From positions 1 through 36,866 of the forward strand of contig JAUYIQ010000059.1 of NCBI GenBank assembly GCA_030688205.1: a stretch of DNA of 36,866 bases, in the 5' to 3' direction. This DNA comes from Candidatus Curtissbacteria bacterium. Its GTDB lineage: Bacteria; Patescibacteriota; Microgenomatia; Curtissbacterales; GWA2-41-24. The notes below the pieces were generated by a model. It was not told the origin of the DNA. It searched no databases and saw nothing but the letters and a program-made list of their open reading frames with translations. Positions 9,250 through 18,087 of this stretch are shown here, one piece after another. Each line of letters starts with the position of its first letter. Position 1 is the first letter of the stretch. The translations under genes were made by a program, and so were the position numbers.

Positions 9250-9618
9250 ATGTTTGCAGAAGACATTAAAAAACTGACAAGCGAAAATACAAATTTCCGA
9301 AAAGTTTTACATACGGGTACTCACAGCCAGATTGTAGCAATGAGCATTCCCGCAAGCGGAGATATCGGTGAAGAAGTTCACCCGGATACTGACCAAATTC
9401 TCTTTTTTGTTGAAGGTGAAGGTGAAGCAATATTAAGCGGGGAAGTGCGAAATATTGACCTAAACGATGTAGTTTTCGTCCCGGCCGGTACAATGCATAA
9501 CTTTAAAAATACTACAGATCGTGATCTGAAACTTTTTACTGTTTACTCGCCACCACATCATCCCAACGGCACTATTCATAAAACAAAAGCAGATGCGGAA
9601 AAAGAGGAAGTTGTCTGA
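9250..9618 (+). CDS. Cupin domain protein
   Basis: EEVHPDTDQILFFVEGEGEAILSGE...VVFVPAGTMHNFKN cupin motifs. AAAGGAGGT at 9231-9239 supports ATG 9250 over GTG 9238. Confidence 0.9.
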   Translation: MFAEDIKKLTSENTNFRKVLHTGTHSQIVAMSIPASGDIGEEVHPDTDQILFFVEGEGEAILSGEVRNIDLNDVVFVPAGTMHNFKNTTDRDLKLFTVYSPPHHPNGTIHKTKADAEKEEVV

Positions 9619-9644
9619 TGATACCCAAGTGTTAGAATTAAATT

Positions 9645-10268
9645 GTGAAGAAAATAGTAATTGTTTCATTTGTCACGATTTTTGCTCTATTAGTTTTGCT
9701 AATTATCACAAGCATTTTTATAAGCTTCAAAACTATCAAGCCTACTACTGAGGTAATAAATCGCGATCTGAAAAACTATTTTTCCAAAATAGTATATATC
9801 CCTGAAGGAATACCGCCTCCGCAACAAACCCTAGACAAAACGGAATATTTTTGGGAGATGGAAACCCCGCAGGGCGAAGTCACAAGTATCAGGCTCAAAT
9901 ATGATCCATCATTTACAAAAGGAAAAAACACAATTCAAGTGATTTTAGAAATGCCGGAAAATGGAGACCCGAGTATTTTTAACAAAGTTCTACCCGCAGT
10001 AATTTCAGATAAACAGTCCCTTGATTCTGCCCAAGATCCTCAAAAGGCGAATTTAAATGCCAATCAGGAATTAGGTTACGAAAAACTATCATTGTTTACA
10101 AAAAAGGAAACAAATCAAACAACAAAAATCATTTGGGAATTCAAAAAAGAATCTTTGGGAGACAAAATTAATCAGGAGTACGCAAAACTTTACAAATACC
10201 CGCCAGCACTCTTCAAAATTCTATACAACGTGCCTCAAATTACCTTGGGCCTTCTTGCCGCAGGTTAA
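9645..10268 (+). CDS. Hypothetical membrane-anchored protein
   Basis: N-terminal TM followed by an extracytoplasmic domain; GTG start with TAGAAT 6 nt upstream. Confidence 0.65.
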   Translation: MKKIVIVSFVTIFALLVLLIITSIFISFKTIKPTTEVINRDLKNYFSKIVYIPEGIPPPQQTLDKTEYFWEMETPQGEVTSIRLKYDPSFTKGKNTIQVILEMPENGDPSIFNKVLPAVISDKQSLDSAQDPQKANLNANQELGYEKLSLFTKKETNQTTKIIWEFKKESLGDKINQEYAKLYKYPPALFKILYNVPQITLGLLAAG

Positions 10269-10334
10269 TTCCGAGCGAAAAATCCCAGAATTAATACTTA
10301 GGATGAAGCGAATTTTGAAGTGAGGAAAAGAGAA

Positions 10335-10354
10335 CCACGGCCTTTAGACCGTGG
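10335..10354. repeat. Hairpin CCACGG-CCTTTAGA-CCGTGG resembling IS200/IS605-type terminal hairpins
   Basis: Perfect 6-bp stem followed by GGGAT; similar in form to IS605/IS1341 ends, but no tnpA or tnpB is in the window. Confidence 0.4.
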
Positions 10355-10371
10355 GGATCTATTTTCACCAG

Positions 10372-10417
10372 AAAAAACCCCTAAAACCACATATAGAAGT
10401 GTTCTCGGGGGTTTTTC
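10372..10417. terminator. Bidirectional rho-independent terminator between convergent genes
   Basis: AAAAAACCCC...GGGGGTTTTT stem (about 9 bp) between gene ends at 10268 (+) and 10433 (-), with U-tracts on both strands. Confidence 0.8.
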
Positions 10418-10432
10418 GAAAAAACAACTGTC

Positions 10433-10576
10433 TTAGCCACCAATTTTAAACATTGCAGTGCCGCAAACCGGACACTTGCCTTTCATTGCTGGTTTACCAT
10501 TCTTCATGGTAACTTTTTCTGCATTGGGATCATCTCTCTTTGCGCGGCATTTAACACAGTACATTGTTGTAGCCAT
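10433..10576 (-). CDS. DUF5679-like zinc-ribbon microprotein (47 aa)
   Basis: Not in the ORF track. Translation: MATTMYCVKCRAKRDDPNAEKVTMKNGKPAMKGKCPVCGTAMFKIGG, two CxxC knuckles, preceded by AAGGAGGTGAT on the minus strand. Confidence 0.88.
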   Translation of the reverse strand: MATTMYCVKCRAKRDDPNAEKVTMKNGKPAMKGKCPVCGTAMFKIGG

Positions 10577-10640
10577 CTATAAATCACCTCCTTCAAGCAG
10601 GGAAGATACTAGCCTAATGCTAGCCATAAGTTAAGGCTGT

Positions 10641-10660
10641 TTAGCCTCAATTAGCCTCAA
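10641..10660. repeat. Perfect tandem 10-bp repeat (TTAGCCTCAA)x2
   Basis: ttagcctcaattagcctcaa, upstream of the DUF5679-like gene. Confidence 0.7.
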
Positions 10661-10674
10661 CAATAACATAGAGA

Positions 10675-10941
10675 TTAGCGAAGTGTCAAGCTCAGAACAA
10701 CCTGCACGACAATAATGACAGAAGCAGCTATTACTATCCTAAACAAATCGCCTCGTGTATTGACTGTCTCATCAATCCTTTTACTAGATACGGTTACAAC
10801 CTTAGACTGACTAACAGCTGGCGTTGGTTCATCATATACAACCTTGCTCTCGACGAAAGTAAACCGTCTTTCGCTTGCTGTTTGTTTTCGCCTTCTTGTT
10901 TTAAATGGCACAAGAGTAATCTTACTGTTTGCATCGGTCAT
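10675..10941 (-). CDS. Small tail-anchored membrane protein, unknown function
   Basis: In-frame ATG at 10941: MTDANSKITLVPFKTRRRKQ... with C-terminal TM LFRIVIAASVIIVVQVVLSLTLR. Confidence 0.5.
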   Translation of the reverse strand: MTDANSKITLVPFKTRRRKQTASERRFTFVESKVVYDEPTPAVSQSKVVTVSSKRIDETVNTRGDLFRIVIAASVIIVVQVVLSLTLR

Positions 10942-11024
10942 TGACAAGAATTGGAAACGCATGGTAAAAAAGTGGGTACTAGATTTGTCCAAACCGAACC
11001 AGACTCGGTCCAAGATATTCCAAA

Positions 11025-11489
11025 ATGCAATTATCCTCAACAAATATTCTTCTGACCATAGTCATTATCTGGCTAGCACTTTTAAATATTTACCTGTTTA
11101 AGGCTGTAGCGGGTTATAAAAAAATTACCCACGGCACCCAAAATTTAAATCTTGAGCAAATTCTTGACCTTTTGTTCAAAAAAGTTGATCTTTCTGAAAA
11201 AAGAATGGCCCAGCAAGCTGAAGAAGTTGCAAAACTTGAAATGGCAAACAGGTTAAATATTCAAAAACATGCATTAATGCGGTTTAATCCGTTTGAAGAT
11301 ACCGGCGGAGACCAAAGCTTTGTTGCAGCCTTTTTAGACGGGGAAAATAATGGTATTGTTATATCATCGCTTCACACAAGAAGTGGAACAAGAGTTTATG
11401 CGAAAAATGTTACAGCAGGCAAAGCAGATAGTCATCAATTCTCAAAGGAGGAGAAAGAGGTAGTAGAAAAAGCTGCCCGTCGAGTTTGA
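11025..11489 (+). CDS. DUF4446 family protein
   Basis: N-terminal TM; QKHALMRFNPFEDTGGDQSFVAAFLDGENNGIVISSLHTRSGTRVYAKNV is the DUF4446 signature. Confidence 0.9.
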   Translation: MQLSSTNILLTIVIIWLALLNIYLFKAVAGYKKITHGTQNLNLEQILDLLFKKVDLSEKRMAQQAEEVAKLEMANRLNIQKHALMRFNPFEDTGGDQSFVAAFLDGENNGIVISSLHTRSGTRVYAKNVTAGKADSHQFSKEEKEVVEKAARRV

Positions 11490-11507
11490 CTCGACCTAAA
11501 AGTAAAG

Positions 11508-12656
11508 TTGAAAAATAAACTAAGTTTCTTGTTAAGTAACAAAATCTTAACTCTAATAATAGGAAGCATCGTTTTGTACGCTGCTTCGGCAGGGATTTCT
11601 TATATGATTTTTAATAAAGTTCTTACAGGCCCCGTTAGCATCTCAACTCCGTTTGGGAACCTTACAGACATTACATCCGGTTCTGAAGAAGGTACGAAAG
11701 ACAGACCATGTCCTCTAAACGGTGCCATGTACACCAAAGTCCGAGAAGAAGCTTGGCAAAAGAGAAGACCCCTTGGTGTGATGGTTGAAGACCATATAGA
11801 TTCCAGACCGCTAAGAGGACTAACAAGAGCAGACGTCATTTACGAAGCAGTTGCAGAAGGCGGAATTACCAGACAGCTTGTCATGTACCTTTGTCAGGAT
11901 GCCGGTGACATATCACCGATAAGAAGTGCCAGAACTTACTTTCTAGACTGGCTTTCAGAATATGATGCACTTTATGCCCATGTTGGTGGAGCAAATACAG
12001 ATGGCCCGGCAGATGCTCTCGGGCAGATTAAAGATTATGGAATCTATGACATGGATCAATTCGGTTTAGGCTTCCCAACCTATTGGCGTGGTACTGAAAA
12101 GTTTGCTCCGCACAACGTCCATTCAACCACTAAAAAATTATGGGAAGCTGCAGAAAAAAGAAACTATGGACCCGAAGACGATAAAGGTGTCAGATGGGAC
12201 AAAAACTTCACAAGCTGGAAGTTCAAAGACGATACGGCACTTGAAGCAAGAGGAGACCAAAAACCAATCAGTGTACCATTTTGGGCTAACCAGCCGGATT
12301 ACACCTCAACATGGCAGTATGACAAAACCACAAATACTTATAAAAAATATCACGGAGCAACCGCCCAGATCGATGACCTGACAAATGAAAATATGTTCGC
12401 AAAAAATTTAGTTGTTCAATTCCAAACAGAAAGAGATGCAAACGATGGATATCCTGACGGCCATCTGTTATATGGAACAAAGGGATCTGGAAAAGCGTTG
12501 TTTTTCGCAGACGGGAAAGCAGTTGAAGGAAAATGGATAAAAGAAAGCCGGACTTCAAGAACGAAGTACGTAGACGCGAAGGGCAAGGAAATAGAATTTA
12601 ACAGGGGATTAATCTGGATTCAAACCATTCCTGTAGGAAACGTAGTAGAATACTAA
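11508..12656 (+). CDS. DUF3048 (YerB-like) lipoprotein/membrane-anchored protein
   Basis: RPLGVMVEDHIDSRPLRGLTRADVIYEAVAEGGITRQLVMYLCQ...ISPIRSARTYFLDWLSEYDALYAHVGG. Confidence 0.93.
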   Translation: MKNKLSFLLSNKILTLIIGSIVLYAASAGISYMIFNKVLTGPVSISTPFGNLTDITSGSEEGTKDRPCPLNGAMYTKVREEAWQKRRPLGVMVEDHIDSRPLRGLTRADVIYEAVAEGGITRQLVMYLCQDAGDISPIRSARTYFLDWLSEYDALYAHVGGANTDGPADALGQIKDYGIYDMDQFGLGFPTYWRGTEKFAPHNVHSTTKKLWEAAEKRNYGPEDDKGVRWDKNFTSWKFKDDTALEARGDQKPISVPFWANQPDYTSTWQYDKTTNTYKKYHGATAQIDDLTNENMFAKNLVVQFQTERDANDGYPDGHLLYGTKGSGKALFFADGKAVEGKWIKESRTSRTKYVDAKGKEIEFNRGLIWIQTIPVGNVVEY

Positions 12657-12682
12657 TCTAACTGCCGCAGTCTGCCCCCTTT

Positions 12683-13261
12683 ATGTTGATAGATATATTG
12701 ATCTCAAAAGTTAGAGTAAAAATTCTCGAACTATTTCTGAGCAATCCTGATCAGGTTTATCATGTCAGGGATATTGTAAGACGTGTCGAAGAAGAAATTA
12801 ATGCGGTCAGACGCGAGTTAGCAAGGCTGGAAAAAACCGGGCTCCTTAGTTCACAATGGAGAGCAAACAGAAGATACTACTCAGCCAAAAAAGACCATCT
12901 TTTTTACTTTGAACTTCTTTCAATTATAAACAAGACAGTAGGTCTTGGAGGAAATATAATCAAAAATAAGGTTAAAATTGGTAAGGTTAAATACGCAATG
13001 CTTTCGGGTTCTTTTGTAAGAGGTAAGCCCTATACAACAACAGACGTAGACCTATTTGTTGTAGGTGCAATACTTTTGTCTGAACTTGGAGCTATAGTGA
13101 GGGACGAAGAAACAAGAAGAAGTCGCGAAATAAACTTTACCCCAATGACTGAAGAAGAATTCGCCTTCAGAAAAAGCCGAAGAGATCCATTTGTGATGGG
13201 TGTCCTTTCCAAGCCCCGCGTCATGCTCATAGGCGACGAAGACGAAATGGTAAAACTTTAA
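12683..13261 (+). CDS. Winged-helix domain fused to a MNT-like nucleotidyltransferase
   Basis: N-terminal wHTH (KILELFLSNPDQVYHVRDIVRRVEEEINAVRRELARLEKTGLL) and NTase motif GSFVRGKPYTTTDVDLFVVG. Confidence 0.85.
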   Translation: MLIDILISKVRVKILELFLSNPDQVYHVRDIVRRVEEEINAVRRELARLEKTGLLSSQWRANRRYYSAKKDHLFYFELLSIINKTVGLGGNIIKNKVKIGKVKYAMLSGSFVRGKPYTTTDVDLFVVGAILLSELGAIVRDEETRRSREINFTPMTEEEFAFRKSRRDPFVMGVLSKPRVMLIGDEDEMVKL

Positions 13262-13266
13262 ACCTC

Positions 13267-13296
13267 TTGACCTATCTACTATAGGTTGGTTATAAT
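13267..13296 (+). promoter_or_regulatory. Sigma70-type promoter TTGACC-N18-TATAAT, leaderless
   Basis: -10 hexamer ends 6 nt before ATG 13303. Confidence 0.75.
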
Positions 13297-13302
13297 TTCC
13301 AA

Positions 13303-14472
13303 ATGGCAGAACGGACTTCTGTTTCACCAGAAAGTGAAAGGTGGGTAAGAACACCTGTTATATGGGTTACTCTCAAGGAAACGGAAACAGTTCTGAGAAA
13401 TTTTGGTTTTAATCTGGATCTAAGAATGTCCGGATTAGTTCAATTCGCGACTCAAAGTGAAATTTCGCAAGTTCAACTTGAAACTATCAAAGCCTCAAGC
13501 CTATTTGTTAGAAGTTACTTGGAATCAGGATTGCCAGAAGAAGGCATCCTTAACCCTCCTCCCTTAACCAGAGGAACTCTTGGTAAGAAAGAGCAGTTTA
13601 TATTTTCGAAAGATATTTTCAGACCATTAACTATTACTAATCCTTCACCTGCCCAGCGTAGAATTGTTTCCGATCTTTCGGTGGCTATGTTTAGAGGTAT
13701 TTTTGCATATGCTATACAAGACCAAACTCAAGAGCAATCGATTCCTAAGGTACCAAAATTGATAGAAATTATTACGGAATCAGTAGAAGAATATGCTCAG
13801 AGAAGGTTAACAGATCCAAAACTAAAAAGAGCTGTTCGAAGATTTTTGAAACGATATCAAGACGAAATAGGTGGCGACCAAAATCTTTTTATTATGGCAA
13901 AAGGAGCCCATATTGAATTATGGACGACTCGCAATGAAGAACAACTTAAAGTAGCCGAAATTCTTAAACAGCATGACACGACAGTATTAAGTATTCTAAC
14001 GAATGCTGGGCAGGAATTTTTCGAACAACACATGCAAAGACAATATCATTGGTTTCAAAGACCACAAACTCCAATGCCCATGCCTGTCAGCGAGGAAGAC
14101 GTTGATTTAATTAAGAATGCGCTCGAGGAAATGGGTGTAGGAAATAAACCAAAAAACATACTTGCGAGTTATTTAATAAGTGGACCAGGAAAGTATTTAG
14201 CTGCTTGTCTCTTAGCTGTTTTCTTAGAGGAGGATCTGGCATACAAAGAGGCTCAAGACTCTCATATAGCTTCTGTAACAACAGCCACGGATGAACAAGA
14301 ACAACCAAAGTTAAGTGATAACGCCCGACAATTATTAGAGAAGTTTGGTCATTTGATTAATGTCGATGATTCTAAAATTGAAGAAGAGCCAATCGAAGAG
14401 CCATTGGATGAAGAGAATGCCTTAAAATTCCAAAAAATAATCACTAAAAAAGCAAGAAGACAAAGCGAGTAA
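13303..14472 (+). CDS. Hypothetical protein, 389 aa, no recognised family
   Basis: Long ORF with a clear promoter; acidic C-terminal tail. Confidence 0.75.
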   Translation: MAERTSVSPESERWVRTPVIWVTLKETETVLRNFGFNLDLRMSGLVQFATQSEISQVQLETIKASSLFVRSYLESGLPEEGILNPPPLTRGTLGKKEQFIFSKDIFRPLTITNPSPAQRRIVSDLSVAMFRGIFAYAIQDQTQEQSIPKVPKLIEIITESVEEYAQRRLTDPKLKRAVRRFLKRYQDEIGGDQNLFIMAKGAHIELWTTRNEEQLKVAEILKQHDTTVLSILTNAGQEFFEQHMQRQYHWFQRPQTPMPMPVSEEDVDLIKNALEEMGVGNKPKNILASYLISGPGKYLAACLLAVFLEEDLAYKEAQDSHIASVTTATDEQEQPKLSDNARQLLEKFGHLINVDDSKIEEEPIEEPLDEENALKFQKIITKKARRQSE

Positions 14473-14510
14473 TATCCAAAAATCATTCTCCTGATATATA
14501 ATCTTGGGTA

Positions 14511-15818
14511 ATGTCGAAAAGCCCGAGAAAAACGCTTTTTCTAATTATCGCGCTTACACTTTTGGCGCTCTATGTCGATCTGCCTCGACTTTCTTTTAAA
14601 AACTTATACTTTGTACACCCCGAACCGCTTAAAAACTTCATCAAACGGGACCTTGAACCAAAGCTTGGCTTGGATCTTGCTGGTGGAGTTCAGTTGACAA
14701 TGTCGGCAGACATGTCCCAAATAGAAGCAGGCAACAGAGATGATGCTTTAGAATCAGCCAAAAACATTGTTGAAAACAGAATAAACTCTCTTGGTGTTGC
14801 AGAGCCCCAAGTCCAAACTGCCAAAACAAACGACCAATATAGATTGCTTATAGAAATTCCAGGAATCACGGACATTGATAAAGCAGTGGCAATAGTCAAA
14901 AAAACAGCCCATCTGGAATTCAGAACGATAAAAGCAGACGCTCCACCCGAAGCAACTCTTGGAGCTTTCCCTGACTATTTTGAATCGTCAGGACTGACCG
15001 GTGCGCAGTTAAAAAGAACTCAAGCTCAGGCAAGCCAGGATTCCCAAAAACCGGGGTACGTAGTTGCAATCGAATTTAACGATGAGGGAGCCAAAAAATT
15101 TGAAGAAATTACCAGAAATAATGTTGGCAGGCAAGTAGCTATTTTTCTGGATGAGGATATGATATCTGCGCCCGTTGTAAATACCGTAATTTCTGAAGGA
15201 CGTGGCATAATTGAAGGAAATTTCTCATCACAAGGTGCAAGACAATTAGCAATCGAACTCAACGCCGGTGCTCTTCCTGCACCCCTAAAAATTGAAAGCC
15301 AGAGCAGAATTGGTCCGACAATAGGTGTGGACGCGATTCATAAAAGTATCACAGCTACCATTATTGGTTTAACTTCTGTCGCAATCTTCATGGTTTTTTA
15401 CTACGAAACCTTGGGTATCTTTGCAGTTGTCTCACTACTTATCTATTCGCTAATAACTTTAGCAGTATTCAAATTAATTCCAGTTACTTTAACTCTTGCC
15501 GGAATTGCCGGCTTTGTTCTTTCGATTGGAATGGCAGTAGATGCCAACATACTTATTTTCGAAAGAATAAAAGAAGAAATGAAGTGGGGGAAACCAAAAC
15601 ACGAAGCACTTTATGCCGGTTTTAACAGGGCCTGGACATCAATCCGCGACTCCAATGTTTCTTCACTGATAACAACAGTCATTCTTTTCAATTTTGGAAC
15701 CGGTTCTATTAGGGGATTCGCACTAACACTTGCGATCGGTATTCTTATCTCGATGTTTTCTGCAATAACAGTATCACGTACACTGCTCAGAATTTTCTGG
15801 GTGAGGAAAATTTCATGA
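14511..15818 (+). CDS. secD: Protein translocase subunit SecD
   Basis: LGLDLAGGVQLTM, GRQVAIFLDEDMISAPVV, GIAGFVLSIGMAVDANILIFERIKEE. Confidence 0.97.
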   Translation: MSKSPRKTLFLIIALTLLALYVDLPRLSFKNLYFVHPEPLKNFIKRDLEPKLGLDLAGGVQLTMSADMSQIEAGNRDDALESAKNIVENRINSLGVAEPQVQTAKTNDQYRLLIEIPGITDIDKAVAIVKKTAHLEFRTIKADAPPEATLGAFPDYFESSGLTGAQLKRTQAQASQDSQKPGYVVAIEFNDEGAKKFEEITRNNVGRQVAIFLDEDMISAPVVNTVISEGRGIIEGNFSSQGARQLAIELNAGALPAPLKIESQSRIGPTIGVDAIHKSITATIIGLTSVAIFMVFYYETLGIFAVVSLLIYSLITLAVFKLIPVTLTLAGIAGFVLSIGMAVDANILIFERIKEEMKWGKPKHEALYAGFNRAWTSIRDSNVSSLITTVILFNFGTGSIRGFALTLAIGILISMFSAITVSRTLLRIFWVRKIS

Positions 15819-16729
15819 ACATAATCAAGTATCGAAACATCTTTTTTGCAATATCTCTTCTTATCATAATCCCCGGGATTTATGCACTCTCCGTGTGGGG
15901 ACTTCGACTAGGCATTGACTTTGCCGGAGGAACTCTATGGGAAATAAAATTCACGGATGCGCAAGAACAGTCAAAACCAATATCAGCTGCAGAAGTTAAA
16001 AATCTGATAAGCGAACTTGGGACCGAAGTCTCCTCGACAGCAAACACTTCCGAACAGTCTGTCATTGTTCGAATGAAAGCTAGTGACGAGGTAAAAATAA
16101 GCGAAGTTCGCAATAAACTAAAAGAATCATACGGTGAAGTTGAGGATGCACGCCTGGAAACTGTAGGCCCGGTTATCTCAAAAGAACTTACTAAAAAAGC
16201 GGCAACAGCAGTCGGCATTTCCATTCTTGCAATAGTCACCTATGTAACTTGGGCATTCAGGAAAGTTGCCAAGCCTGCTTCCCCGCTGGCATTTGGAGTC
16301 TGCACAATCGTTGCTCTTGTCCATGACGTTATAGTCGTCGTCGGAGTTTTCGCAATTCTGGGGCATTTTTTTGGCATAGAAGTAGACTCTCTCTTTATAA
16401 CGGCACTTCTAACAGTAATAGGATTTTCTGTCCACGACACAATAGTAGTCTTTGACAGAATTCGTGAGAACTTAAGAAAGTACGATGATTTCTCTTTGGA
16501 AGAAGTTGTTAATCATTCCATCAACCAAACTCTTGCTCGTTCACTCAACACCTCTCTTACAGTACTTTTCGTACTTTTGGCACTCTATCTTTTCGGAGGA
16601 GAATCAACAAAAACTTTCATTCTGGCTCTTTTAATTGGGGTAATCTCCGGAACTTACTCATCAATTTTCAACGCGTCACCACTACTTGTTGTTTGGAATA
16701 AGCAAGTTGCGAGACCTAAAAAGTCTTAA
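15815..16729 (+). CDS. secF: Protein translocase subunit SecF
   Basis: LGIDFAGGTLWEIKF, TVIGFSVHDTIVVFDRIREN; ATGA overlap with secD. Confidence 0.97.
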   Translation: MNIIKYRNIFFAISLLIIIPGIYALSVWGLRLGIDFAGGTLWEIKFTDAQEQSKPISAAEVKNLISELGTEVSSTANTSEQSVIVRMKASDEVKISEVRNKLKESYGEVEDARLETVGPVISKELTKKAATAVGISILAIVTYVTWAFRKVAKPASPLAFGVCTIVALVHDVIVVVGVFAILGHFFGIEVDSLFITALLTVIGFSVHDTIVVFDRIRENLRKYDDFSLEEVVNHSINQTLARSLNTSLTVLFVLLALYLFGGESTKTFILALLIGVISGTYSSIFNASPLLVVWNKQVARPKKS

Positions 16730-18065
16730 TCCGTTTAAGCAAATATTCTCTGGTATTCTTACCCTTTTCGTCGGCAACTTCATCAAAAAGCTTATTTAGT
16801 ATTTCTCCAACTTTTGGCCCGGGACCAATTCCCAAAACTTTCATCACGTCACTACCACCAACCGCAAGATCGCGAACCGTAAATGGTTTTTTCAAAACCT
16901 CTTTTAGTCTTTGTCTAAAAAGTTTAAGTCTCCAGCTTTCTGGTTGCTGCAAGCCACCACCCAACCTGTCCCCAACCCTCAGATCCATCATATTCTCGAT
17001 ATTACCTATCCCGATATTTTTGATAAAGCGTCTCAGCGCTTTATCCGTCTGGTTTTCGGAAACGGTGAACTGATGCCAACGAACCAACAAAAATAACTGC
17101 TCTTTTTGATCTTTGGAAAGATGAAGTCTGTCTGCAATTTTTAGAGCTATCCTTCCTCCGACAACTTCATGATTATAAAAAGTTCGAATACCTTCTTCTG
17201 TAACATTCGCAACTTTTGCTTTCCCAACGTCGTGAAGAAGTGTCGCAAATCTAACAATTGTATCCCTGCTTGGGCAATTTGCGAGACTCATTACATTGTG
17301 GGTACCTACATCGAAGATATGATGACGTTTCGGGCTTATTTGACTAACATCAAAACACCCATCAAGCTCGGGCAGAATCTCTTTAAGAAGCCCGACTTCT
17401 CTTAATAGTAATATTCCACTAGCCGCATCTTCTGAGTCTATTATTTTAAACAACTCGTCTCTTATTCGTTCACCCGATATTTTATTAATTGATTTTGCAT
17501 TTTTCTTTATCGCAGCTACCGTTTTTGGCTCAATTTCAAAACCCAAAGTTGTTGCAAATCTTATGGCCCTCATCATCCTTAAAGCATCCTCGTTAAATCG
17601 CGCGTTAGCATTTCCTACTGCTTTAATAATTTTTTTCTTAAAATCTTCTTCTCCCCTATATGGGTCAATAAATTTCGTGTCGAATTCACCTTTATTAAAA
17701 GGTAAGGAAATTGCGTTGATTGTAAAGTCTCTGCGAGTCAAATCTTCCTCGAGTGAGGAACCCCATTCGACATGACTTGGGTGACGCTTATCTGTATAGC
17801 TCGACTCAGTTCTATAAGTTGTCACCTCTATATTTTGGGCAGGTCCCAACGGGATAGTCACCGTGCCGAACGAATTGTTATAAAAAGATTTAGGAAAAAT
17901 TTTCTGAACTTCTTCAGGCCTGGCATTAGTTGTAACGTCCCAATCCGACACTTGATTGCCCGCAATAATATCTCGCACAGCTCCGCCAACAACAGCGACC
18001 TCAAACCCGGCCTCATTAATTTTCTTCAAAATCTCACTAATCTCCTTAACTTTCCTATTTATCAT
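16716..18065 (-). CDS. cca: CCA tRNA nucleotidyltransferase / poly(A) polymerase family with HD domain
   Basis: VVGGAVRDIIAGNQVSDWDVTTNARPEEV, RRDFTINAISL, FNEDALRMMRAIRFA, HD motif LLHDVGKAK. Confidence 0.95.
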   Translation of the reverse strand: MINRKVKEISEILKKINEAGFEVAVVGGAVRDIIAGNQVSDWDVTTNARPEEVQKIFPKSFYNNSFGTVTIPLGPAQNIEVTTYRTESSYTDKRHPSHVEWGSSLEEDLTRRDFTINAISLPFNKGEFDTKFIDPYRGEEDFKKKIIKAVGNANARFNEDALRMMRAIRFATTLGFEIEPKTVAAIKKNAKSINKISGERIRDELFKIIDSEDAASGILLLREVGLLKEILPELDGCFDVSQISPKRHHIFDVGTHNVMSLANCPSRDTIVRFATLLHDVGKAKVANVTEEGIRTFYNHEVVGGRIALKIADRLHLSKDQKEQLFLLVRWHQFTVSENQTDKALRRFIKNIGIGNIENMMDLRVGDRLGGGLQQPESWRLKLFRQRLKEVLKKPFTVRDLAVGGSDVMKVLGIGPGPKVGEILNKLFDEVADEKGKNTREYLLKRIKTF

Positions 18066-18087
18066 GCTTAAATTATACTAGACGTCT

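Noticed and set aside
13303-14472. Assigning the 389-aa protein to a defence or toxin family
   Set aside because: No catalytic motif could be recognised by eye; left as hypothetical.
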